Positions 1 to 6,078 of a stretch of DNA of 6,078 nucleotides are shown here, piece by piece. This DNA comes from MGOM01 sp035455265. Lineage in GTDB: Bacteria > Chloroflexota > Anaerolineae > Anaerolineales > E44-bin32. The stretch lies in the NCBI GenBank assembly GCA_035455265.1, contig DATIFK010000094.1, forward strand, positions 1-6,078. The letters run 5' to 3'. A model generated the notes under the pieces. The model had not been told where the DNA came from, made no database searches, and saw only the letters and a list, made by a program, of their open reading frames with translations. Both the position numbers and the translations under genes were made by a program. How positions within the stretch are numbered: position 1 is the stretch's first letter; each line of letters starts with the position of its first letter.

Positions 1-142
1 GGACTATGTCCTGAAGGATTTCACCGACTTTGAATGGCCCACGGTGGAAGAAACGCTGACACGCGCCGTCGCCTGTATTCGCGCCTACATCACCGAAGGC
101 CTCGCTGTTGCCATGAACCGGTTCAACCCCGGACCGGAGTAG
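1..142 (+). CDS. pth: Peptidyl-tRNA hydrolase, C-terminal fragment (5' end outside window)
   Basis: Reading from base 2 gives 46 in-frame residues ending in TAG at 140-142. The fragment starts with a DYVL motif, runs through an acidic and helical stretch, and ends with AMNRFN (fragment residues 37-42). This is the hallmark C-terminus of bacterial Pth, in which the last helix carries a conserved 'AMNxFN' segment. Pth is a cytosolic esterase that cleaves peptidyl-tRNA released by ribosome drop-off and so recycles tRNA. The catalytic Asn, His and Asp of the family lie upstream of the window and cannot be checked. The stop codon is only three bases before the mfd start, so the two genes are probably one operon. 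A pth-mfd order is familiar from several bacterial phyla and supports the call. Confidence 0.88.
   Translation, partial: DYVLKDFTDFEWPTVEETLTRAVACIRAYITEGLAVAMNRFNPGPE
136..139 (+). promoter_or_regulatory. Likely ribosome binding site of mfd, inside the pth 3' end
   Basis: A GGAG tetramer lies six bases before the ATG at 146, a normal Shine-Dalgarno distance. It sits within the last codons of pth, just before its TAG. Ribosomes finishing pth would therefore cover the mfd initiation site, which fits translational coupling. The site supports the ATG at 146 as the mfd start. Confidence 0.45.
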
Positions 143-145
143 CGC

Positions 146-3100
146 ATGGATCTGTCTTCGTTGTTGGAGGTACTGTGCCGGCAGTCCGGTTATGCTTCCC
201 TGTCGCGGGCGGTCGCCGATCGCGCGCCTCTGCCTGCCTCCTTGCACCTGCCTCGGTCGGCCCGGCCTCCAACAGCGGCCTCCCTCGCACTCGACCTCCA
301 TCGCGTCGTTGTGTTCCTGGCAGCCCGGCCGGATCGCCTTCAGGTGTTGGCCGAAGAGGTGCCAGTCTGGGCGCCCGAGCTGCCGCTGCTCATCCTCCCC
401 GGCCCTGTGCCGCTCTTCTACGAGGCGACCCCGTGGGGACCGCGCACGGTCGCCGACCGCGCCCGTGTGCTGGCCCGGCTTGCGGCCAGGACATCGGCCC
501 CGAACGACGCCGGTCCTCTACTTGTCCTCGCCGCCGCACATGGTGCGATGACGCGGACGCTGCCGGCGGAAGTCTTCGCGGAGCACAGCCGGACCGTCCG
601 ACGGAACGACGTCATCCGACCCGATGCCTTGCTGGACTTCTTGATCGGCACCGGCTACGCGCAGGAAACCACCGTTGTCGCACCCGGCCAAGCCGCGCGC
701 CGCGGCGGCATCCTGGACGTCTGGCCGCCGGACGTCGACACGCCCGTGCGGTTGGAGTTCTTCGGGGATCAGGTCGACACACTGCGCTCGTTTCAACCGG
801 CAACCCAGGTGACCGAAGCCGATATCGACCATCTTGAGATCACGCCGGCGCGTGAGGGCCTGCCGGCATTGGCGCGCGCACCCTGGACCGCCTCCGCACC
901 AGCGCCGCCTCCGGGAGCCGCATTCCACGAACCGACGCTCGAGTTCCTGCTGCCGACGATGGCCGCCGAACCCGCCTCGTTCTTCGATTACCTGCCGCCG
1001 CGCAGCCTGGTGCTCTTCGACGACCGGGCGGCATTCGAGGAGGCCGTCGGGGAGCTGGAAGAGCAGGCCGTGGCGCTGCGGAAGGAACGGATTGCGGAGA
1101 AGACACTCAGGCGAGAATTCCCCCTCCCCTACCTTCCGCTCGAGGATCTTCGCGACGCTGCTTCGGACTTCAACCCCATCGACCTGGGCTATCTGACCGA
1201 CGCCGCCGATGAAGGAGACGTCTGGGGCGATCGCTTCGCTCCCGGACCGAGATTCGCCGGCCAGCTCCGGCGGCTGACCGAGCACCTGGCTCGCGCCTCG
1301 GCATCGCACGAGACCTCGATCGTCGTCAGTCGACAGGCGCCTCGCCTCGCGGAGATCTGGTCCGAGGTCGGGCCGCCTCGCCCGGTGGTCGAGACCCTCG
1401 CGAGCGATCTGGTCCCGGGCGAGATCGCCTTTCTGCACGGCGCTCTGTCCGAGGGGTGGGCGCTTCGGCTGGACAACGACCAACCGCTTCACTTGCTGAC
1501 CGATGCCGAGGTCTTCGGCTGGGGCCGGCCGCAGCCGCGCGCCCGACCGATTCGGACCGCAGAGGCGCCCGAGACTCCGTTCGCTGACCTGCAGCCGGGG
1601 GATTGGGTCGTGCATGAAGACTACGGGGTCGGCCGATTCCGCGATCTGGTCGAGCGCACCCTCGACGGGCTGCGGCGCGAGTACCTGTTGATCGAGTACG
1701 CCGACGGCGGCCAGGTCTACGTCCCGATCCATCACGCGGACCGCGTCTCGCGCTACGTCGGCGTCGACGGGGTGCCGGTTTCGCCGGCGCGATTGGGGAC
1801 GCAGGAATGGGAGCGGGCCAAGGGTCAGGCGCGCCAGGCGGCGGAAGAGGTCGCACGCGATCTGCTCGATCTATACGCGCGGCGGATGGCCGCCCACGGG
1901 TACGCCTTCAGCTCCGACACCGCCTGGCAGCACGAGCTCGAGGCGTCCTTCCCGTATGTCGAGACCGAGGACCAGCTCGAGGCCATCCATGCCGTGCGGG
2001 AGGACATGGAGCGCCCGCGCCCGATGGACCGCTTGATCTGCGGTGACGTCGGCTACGGCAAGACGGAAGTCGCCTTGCGCGCCGCGTTCAAGGCCGTGCA
2101 AGATTCGAAACAAGTCGCCGTCCTGGTGCCGACCACCATCTTGGCCCAGCAGCACTATCGGACATTCCGCGAGAGGTTGGCGCCGTTTCCCCTGGATGTC
2201 GAGATGCTCTCCCGCTTCCGCTCGCGCGGCGAGGCGGCCGCGATCCTGGGGCGCCTGGCGGAAGGATCGATCGACATCGTCATCGGCACTCATCGTCTCT
2301 TGCAGAGGGACGTCGAGTTCCGCGACCTGGGCTTGCTGATCATCGACGAGGAGCAGCGCTTCGGCGTAACGCACAAGGAGTACCTCAAACGGATGCGCAC
2401 CGAGGTCGACGTCCTGACGATGACGGCCACGCCGATCCCGCGCACCCTGTATCTGGCCCTGACCGGCGCGCGCGATATCTCCAACATCAACACCCCGCCG
2501 GACGAGCGCCTCCCGGTGGCGACCCACATCGGGCCGTATGACCCGGCGCTGGTGCGCCAGGCCATCCTGCGCGAGCTGGACCGCGGCGGCCAGGTATTCT
2601 TCGTCCACAACCGCGTGCAGACGATCCCCGGCGTGGCCCGACGGATCGAGCGGCTGGTGCCGGAGGCCAGCCTGGCGGTGGCCCACGGCCAGATGCCCGA
2701 GCAGGAACTGGCCCGCGTCATGGAGCGGTTTGCATCCGGCGAGATCGACATCCTGCTGACAACGAGCATCATCGAGTCCGGACTCGACTTCCCCAACGCC
2801 AACACGCTGATCGTCGACCGCTCGGACTGGTTCGGCCTGGCCCAGCTGTATCAGTTGCGCGGCCGGGTCGGGCGCGGCACCGCCCGGGCGTACGCCTACT
2901 TCTTCCGCCAGGCCGGCGGCCGGATGGGCGAGGATGCGCTGCGCCGCCTGGAGATCCTGGCCGAACACACGCAGCTGGGCTCCGGTTACAGCATCGCCAT
3001 GCAGGACCTCGAATTACGCGGCGCGGGCGAAATCCTGGGCACCCGCCAGCACGGCCACATCGCCGCCATTGGATTCCATCTGTACACGCGCTTGCTGGCG

Positions 3101-3595
3101 GCGGCCGTGCGGCGGCTGCGGGCAGCCGTCCCCGGCGATGAGCGCGCCCTGCTCCCGATCGCGGTCCTCGAGGACCCGCTGGCAGTGGACGTCGACCTGC
3201 CCCTCGCCAGCGCCATCCCTCCGGACTACGTTCAGGATCGCGAACTGCGTCTGCGGCTCTACCGGCGCATGGCCCGCCTCCGGACCGAGGAGGACATCGC
3301 CGGTTTCGAACGCGAGATCGCCGATCGCTTTGGCGCGCTGCCGCTGGAGGCTCAGAATCTCCTCTTCCAGTTGCGAGTCAAGATCCTGGCGGCCCGCGCC
3401 GAGCTGAGCGCTGTGACCGTCGAGAACGGCCAGATCCTGCTCCAGCATCCCGATCCCGAGGCTCGCTTCGGGTCCATCGATTTGGATGCGGAGGCGCGCC
3501 GCAGCCGCCGCGGGCTTTGGCTCACGCGGCTCACCCACCCCGCCTGGCGGGATCGACTCATCGTCTTCTTGCGTGAGTTGGGGCCCGCGGAATAG
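146..3595 (+). CDS. mfd: Transcription-repair coupling factor Mfd (ATP-dependent translocase)
   Basis: Mfd binds RNA polymerase stalled at DNA lesions, pushes it off using ATP-driven DNA translocation and recruits UvrA for nucleotide excision repair. The 1149-aa length matches the full-length family (E. coli about 1148). The N-terminal third is UvrB-like without a Walker A motif, as usual for Mfd. RGGILDVWP (186-194) followed by RLEFF (202-206) aligns with the E. coli UvrA-contact residues R165, R181 and F185 as R186, R202 and F206, with identical spacing. The CarD-like RNA-polymerase-interaction domain starts near F479 (GDWVVHEDYGVGRF) and runs to about 545. The translocase has Walker A GDVGYGKT (633-640, K639), DEEQ (734-737), TATPIPRTL (760-768), TTSIIESGLDFP (872-883) and QLRGRVGR (903-910, in the RecG/Mfd TRG region). 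The C-terminal TRCF domain (about 1020-1120) includes IPPDYVQDRELRLRLYRR. The gene appears intact, and ATG 146 is supported by GGAG and by the tight junction with pth. Confidence 0.98.
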   Translation: MDLSSLLEVLCRQSGYASLSRAVADRAPLPASLHLPRSARPPTAASLALDLHRVVVFLAARPDRLQVLAEEVPVWAPELPLLILPGPVPLFYEATPWGPRTVADRARVLARLAARTSAPNDAGPLLVLAAAHGAMTRTLPAEVFAEHSRTVRRNDVIRPDALLDFLIGTGYAQETTVVAPGQAARRGGILDVWPPDVDTPVRLEFFGDQVDTLRSFQPATQVTEADIDHLEITPAREGLPALARAPWTASAPAPPPGAAFHEPTLEFLLPTMAAEPASFFDYLPPRSLVLFDDRAAFEEAVGELEEQAVALRKERIAEKTLRREFPLPYLPLEDLRDAASDFNPIDLGYLTDAADEGDVWGDRFAPGPRFAGQLRRLTEHLARASASHETSIVVSRQAPRLAEIWSEVGPPRPVVETLASDLVPGEIAFLHGALSEGWALRLDNDQPLHLLTDAEVFGWGRPQPRARPIRTAEAPETPFADLQPGDWVVHEDYGVGRFRDLVERTLDGLRREYLLIEYADGGQVYVPIHHADRVSRYVGVDGVPVSPARLGTQEWERAKGQARQAAEEVARDLLDLYARRMAAHGYAFSSDTAWQHELEASFPYVETEDQLEAIHAVREDMERPRPMDRLICGDVGYGKTEVALRAAFKAVQDSKQVAVLVPTTILAQQHYRTFRERLAPFPLDVEMLSRFRSRGEAAAILGRLAEGSIDIVIGTHRLLQRDVEFRDLGLLIIDEEQRFGVTHKEYLKRMRTEVDVLTMTATPIPRTLYLALTGARDISNINTPPDERLPVATHIGPYDPALVRQAILRELDRGGQVFFVHNRVQTIPGVARRIERLVPEASLAVAHGQMPEQELARVMERFASGEIDILLTTSIIESGLDFPNANTLIVDRSDWFGLAQLYQLRGRVGRGTARAYAYFFRQAGGRMGEDALRRLEILAEHTQLGSGYSIAMQDLELRGAGEILGTRQHGHIAAIGFHLYTRLLAAAVRRLRAAVPGDERALLPIAVLEDPLAVDVDLPLASAIPPDYVQDRELRLRLYRRMARLRTEEDIAGFEREIADRFGALPLEAQNLLFQLRVKILAARAELSAVTVENGQILLQHPDPEARFGSIDLDAEARRSRRGLWLTRLTHPAWRDRLIVFLRELGPAE

Positions 3596-3646
3596 CCACA
3601 CGCGTTCGTCGAGGACGAGACCGGGAGGCAACGCGCGTCGATACCG
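3596..3646. other. Convergent intergenic gap with weak imperfect inverted repeat
   Basis: This 51-bp gap separates the stop codons of mfd (plus) and the short-chain dehydrogenase (minus). CGCGTT at 3601-3606 is complementary to AACGCG at 3630-3635. Nested inside, CGTC at 3607-3610 can pair with GACG at 3614-3617. Such a structure could help end transcription from either side, but no T-run follows it on either strand, so it is not a standard intrinsic terminator. Short GC-rich complementary words are common by chance in DNA of this composition. Confidence 0.25.
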
Positions 3647-4474
3647 TTATCGTCGCCGTCCTGCCTCCGGCCGCTCGCGGCGCACGAACCCTACATCCAC
3701 CGCCCAATCCACCAGCCAAGGGAACGTGCGCGCCAGCCAGATCATCGGCCGCATCCGACCGGGGACGATCCATACCCGCCGCGGCCGCTCGGCCAGGCGC
3801 GCCACCGCTTCACCCGCCTGAGCCGCCGAGAGGACCCAGCGGCGCGGTGTCGTCACCCGGCTTCGCCGCCGCGCCACCGAGTCGGCGGCGAAGCCGGTGC
3901 CCACCGCGCCGGGCAACAACGTCGAAACGTCGATCCCCCACACCCGCACTTCCCTGCGCAGCGCGTCGGCGAAGGCAAGCATGCCGGCCTTGGAGGCGGC
4001 GTACACGCTGTAGGTCGGAGTCGAGACCAGCGCGGCCAGGGAGGCCACGAAGACGATGTGCCCCCGCCGCGCCAGGATCATGTGCGGCAGGACGAGGCGG
4101 GACACATAGATCGCCCCAGTGAGATTGACGGCGATCAGTTGCGCGATTCCAGCCTGGGGCTCGAGGACGTCCAGCCAGTCCATCACCCCCACCCCGGCAT
4201 TGTTGACCAGGAGGTCGATCGAACCCATCGCCTCCAGACTGCGGCGGACGGCGGCCTCGACGCTCTCCACCCGCGTCACGTCGAGCGGGATAGGAATCGC
4301 TTCTGTGCCGGGGAGGTCCCGCCGGATCTCGCCGGCCAGATCGTCCAGCAGGGCCTCACGGCGACCGCCCAGCAGCAGCCGGCAGCCGCGCTGGGCGAGC
4401 GCTCGGGCAGCGGCACGGCCGATACCCGAGGACGCGCCGGTGATCAGAGCCACCTGACCCTTCAGGTCCGTCAT
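3647..4474 (-). CDS. Short-chain dehydrogenase/reductase (classical SDR), substrate unknown
   Basis: The 275-aa product is a classical SDR with a Rossmann fold. It has the cofactor-binding TGASSGIG (12-19), LDVT (64-67), NNAG (91-94) and a complete catalytic tetrad: N117, S145, Y158 and K162 (YAASK). The basic pair R38-R39 after the second strand suggests a preference for NADP(H). Such enzymes reduce or oxidise carbonyl and hydroxyl groups; nothing here identifies the substrate. The C-terminus after about residue 240 is rich in Trp, Leu, Ile and Val (244-264) and ends in a basic tail. This resembles SDRs in which the C-terminus contacts lipid-like substrates or membranes, but that is inference. 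The ATG at 4472-4474 places the glycine motif at the usual distance from the N-terminus. Only a weak AGGGA lies about 12 bases upstream. It follows the lipoprotein gene by 36 bp, so it is probably last in the lon transcript. Confidence 0.93.
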   Translation of the reverse strand: MTDLKGQVALITGASSGIGRAAARALAQRGCRLLLGGRREALLDDLAGEIRRDLPGTEAIPIPLDVTRVESVEAAVRRSLEAMGSIDLLVNNAGVGVMDWLDVLEPQAGIAQLIAVNLTGAIYVSRLVLPHMILARRGHIVFVASLAALVSTPTYSVYAASKAGMLAFADALRREVRVWGIDVSTLLPGAVGTGFAADSVARRRSRVTTPRRWVLSAAQAGEAVARLAERPRRVWIVPGRMRPMIWLARTFPWLVDWAVDVGFVRRERPEAGRRR

Positions 4475-4510
4475 GCTTTCAGCGGGTCCCTACTCGCAAC
4501 ACGGCGTGGG

Positions 4511-5449
4511 CTAGATCCCGGCTCGAATCAGAACCAGGGCGGCCAGATAGGGCTGGCCCTGGACGTACTCGACGCCGACCGCCCACGTGATCCAGGAGAA
4601 CTCGCCTCCGCCTCCCTCCGCCGGGCGGTAGAAGGAGTAGTAGTTGAGGTTGGCGTACTCGCTGGGCCAGCGAACCTCGCGCAAGATCGAGCCCGTGCCC
4701 AACACGTCGCACGTCAAGATGGACTGCGGCCCCAGGACTCGATCGAGCAGCGGCAGGACGACCTGTTTGAAGCTGCCCTCGACCCTGGCGCCGCCGGGAT
4801 TGATTCCCCAGTCCACGGAGGTCGGCGCCTGCATCAGGGTTCGCACCTGCTCCGGCGTGTACGCCACTTCCGGGCCGCGCCAGTCCATCCGAACTCTCAA
4901 GCCGCGCCGCGGGCTCGTCTGAGCCGAAAGGGCTTTCCCATCCCGACTGGCGACGGCTTTCGTGACCGCGTCGAGAACCTGAAGGACCCGCGGGTCGGCG
5001 CAGAACGCCGACGCGGCGGCCTCTTCGGTCAGGTTCTGGATGTTGACCCAGCCGGTACCGCCGTCGTTCCGCACGACCTCGACCCAGATCGAACTCCCCA
5101 GGGCTGTCTGTTGGCCCGTAACAACGATGTCGCGCTGGTCAAAGCCCAGGGTGCCGGAGGCAGCCCCCTCAACGCCGGCTACGGGGCGAACGGTCAGGAC
5201 GTCGTCTTCGCCGACACCGATGACGGCGTAGGGGATCTCCGAAGCGAGCTGACCCGAGTAGGGAGGCCGCGGCGCGCGAGTCACGACCGCCGCGGCGGTC
5301 AACGTAGACGGAAGCACCGCCCCGGGGTATGGGACGGCGGACCGCGTGCAGCTTACCGTCTCGAGGAGCAGCAACAGGGGAAGCAGACACCTGGCCCAGA
5401 GACGTCCGGTGTGGGCTCCAGGGGCCCGGGAGACCGATCGCGCCGTCAT
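4511..5449 (-). CDS. Predicted lipoprotein with bacterial SH3 domain and uncharacterised C-terminal domain
   Basis: The 312-aa product starts with a basic n-region and a leucine-rich core (L22-L29), followed by TVSC with Cys at 34. This looks like a relaxed lipobox, so a surface lipoprotein is likely, although Thr at -3 is atypical and ordinary secretion is possible. Residues 74-143 form a bacterial SH3 (SH3b) domain: YAVIGVGEDDVLTVRPVAG at its start, IWVEV (121-125), GWV (133-135) and a closing NLTEE. SH3b domains often bind cell-wall peptides or other extracellular ligands. Residues about 149-312 form a second domain with SPRRGLRVR (179-187), DWG (213-215), WPSEY (261-265), YYSFY (270-274) and a Trp/Tyr-rich end (286-302). 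I recognise this combination from Chloroflexota-type secreted proteins but know no function for it. No catalytic motif is evident. The ATG lies 14 bp after the lon stop, with no strong ribosome binding site and no alternative upstream start in frame. Confidence 0.85.
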   Translation of the reverse strand: MTARSVSRAPGAHTGRLWARCLLPLLLLLETVSCTRSAVPYPGAVLPSTLTAAAVVTRAPRPPYSGQLASEIPYAVIGVGEDDVLTVRPVAGVEGAASGTLGFDQRDIVVTGQQTALGSSIWVEVVRNDGGTGWVNIQNLTEEAAASAFCADPRVLQVLDAVTKAVASRDGKALSAQTSPRRGLRVRMDWRGPEVAYTPEQVRTLMQAPTSVDWGINPGGARVEGSFKQVVLPLLDRVLGPQSILTCDVLGTGSILREVRWPSEYANLNYYSFYRPAEGGGGEFSWITWAVGVEYVQGQPYLAALVLIRAGI

Positions 5450-5463
5450 TCGCCAACAGCTCG

Positions 5464-6078
5464 CTATGCGGGTGGAGTGCTACCGGCCGAAGGTGTGGCG
5501 GGCGAACGCTTCGACGCGGGGGTGGGCGGCGTGGCGGGCTTTCGCCTGGGCGTGCTCGCCAGCGCCAGCTCGAGCACGCCGTCCATGTGCCGCACGAAGC
5601 GGATGTCGAGGGATCGACGCGCCCGCCGGGGGACGTCGACCAGGTCTTTGCGGTTCTGGGCTGGGATGATCACCGTCCGGAGATGAAGCCGGTAGGCGGC
5701 CAGGACCTTCTCGCGCACCCCGCCGATGGGCAGCACCCGTCCCCGCAGGGTGATCTCTCCGCTCATCCCCACTTCCCGGCGTACCGGGCGCCGCGTCAGG
5801 GCCGAGGCCAGCGCCGTGGCCATCGTGATCCCGGCGCTCGGGCCATCCTTGGGGATCGCGCCTTCGGGGACGTGGATGTGGATATCGTTCTTCTCGAAGA
5901 CCTCCGGCTCGACCCCCAGGTCGCGCGCCCGCGACTTGATGTACGAGAGCGCCGCCTGGGCCGACTCCTGCATGACATCGCCGACCTGACCGGTGATCTG
6001 CAGATTGCCCTTCCCCTCGACGAGGAGCACTTCGACCGGCATGGTCTCGCCGCCGTTCTCGGTCCAGGCCAGGCCGGT
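5464..6078 (-). CDS. lon: ATP-dependent protease Lon, C-terminal proteolytic domain (5' part outside window)
   Basis: The frame is open to the right edge of the window and gives 204 residues, starting TGLAWTENGGE, so the Met codon at 6040-6042 is internal and not the start. Lon is a cytosolic hexameric AAA+ protease that unfolds and degrades damaged and regulatory proteins. The visible part is its P domain: GKGNL and GDVMQESAQAALSY near the beginning, DIHIHVPEGAIPKDGPSAG with the catalytic Ser (codon 5836-5838, fragment residue 81), GEITLRGRVLPIGGVREKV with the catalytic Lys (codon 5707-5709, fragment residue 124), and a PAQN loop. The Ser-Lys spacing of 43 residues equals that of E. coli S679-K722. 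After the last conserved segment (GVLELAL) there is a tail of about 30 residues rich in Pro, Ala, Thr, Ser and basic residues. The ATPase and N-terminal domains lie outside the window. The gene leads the lipoprotein and SDR genes. Confidence 0.97.
   Translation of the reverse strand, partial: TGLAWTENGGETMPVEVLLVEGKGNLQITGQVGDVMQESAQAALSYIKSRARDLGVEPEVFEKNDIHIHVPEGAIPKDGPSAGITMATALASALTRRPVRREVGMSGEITLRGRVLPIGGVREKVLAAYRLHLRTVIIPAQNRKDLVDVPRRARRSLDIRFVRHMDGVLELALASTPRRKPATPPTPASKRSPATPSAGSTPPA

Noticed and set aside
34..837. A 267-codon plus-strand open frame overlapping pth and the start of mfd.
   Set aside because: It is out of frame with two well-supported genes, and its translation is Arg/Pro/Ala-rich without motifs.
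518..1735. A 405-codon minus-strand open frame inside mfd.
   Set aside because: It is fully antisense to conserved parts of Mfd, including the UvrA-contact region and the start of the RNA-polymerase-interaction domain, and shows no domain motif. It is a composition artefact.
1871..2968. A 365-codon minus-strand open frame inside mfd.
   Set aside because: It lies antisense to the translocase motifs and has no recognisable family features; the plus-strand reading explains the sequence.
3596..3646. A bidirectional intrinsic terminator between mfd and the SDR gene.
   Set aside because: The possible stems are short and imperfect, and no T-run follows on either strand. It is listed only as a weak inverted repeat.
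4058..5686. A 542-codon open frame on the plus strand spanning the opposite strand of the SDR, the lipoprotein and the end of lon.
   Set aside because: It runs antisense to three genes that have clear family motifs. Its translation is low in hydrophobic patterning and rich in Arg, Gly, Pro and Ala with no recognisable motif. Long stop-free antisense frames are expected in GC-rich coding DNA.
5464..6042. A stand-alone 192-aa Lon-like protease starting at the ATG at 6042.
   Set aside because: The frame stays open to the window edge and the 12 upstream codons encode the conserved TGLAWTENGGE segment of full-length Lon, so this is the 3' part of a longer gene.

Overview
This 6,078-base, GC-rich window (GC about two-thirds by eye) reads as ordinary chromosomal DNA from a bacterium. 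I see no tRNA, rRNA, CRISPR array, insertion sequence or phage gene. The pth-mfd pair, and a lipoprotein with a bacterial SH3 domain and a C-terminal region of a kind I associate with Chloroflexota (Anaerolineae-like lineages), suggest that phylum. This is an inference from recognition, not from a database search.

Plus strand, 1-3595: the window opens inside the last 46 codons of peptidyl-tRNA hydrolase (pth). Three bases after its stop comes a complete mfd gene (146-3595, 1149 aa), which encodes the transcription-repair coupling factor. All expected modules are present: a UvrB-like N-terminus with the UvrA-contact residues, the CarD-like RNA-polymerase-interaction domain, the RecG-type translocase and the C-terminal autoinhibitory domain. 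The two genes are very probably co-transcribed and translationally coupled.

Minus strand, 6078-3647: three genes run leftward, convergent with mfd. The first is the C-terminal 204 residues of the ATP-dependent protease Lon, with its Ser-Lys catalytic dyad; its 5' part lies beyond the right edge. After 14 bp comes a 312-aa predicted lipoprotein with an SH3b domain and an uncharacterised C-terminal domain. After 36 bp comes a 275-aa classical short-chain dehydrogenase/reductase. The tight spacing suggests one transcript whose promoter lies outside the window.

The 51-bp gap between the two convergent units (3596-3646) holds only a weak imperfect inverted repeat. No stretch over 300 bp lacks a gene. 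The left unit handles translation quality control and transcription-coupled repair. The right unit starts with a proteolytic quality-control gene, followed by an envelope protein and a reductase whose connection to Lon is unknown. I found no evidence of an undescribed multi-gene system; the least explained item is the SH3 lipoprotein downstream of lon.
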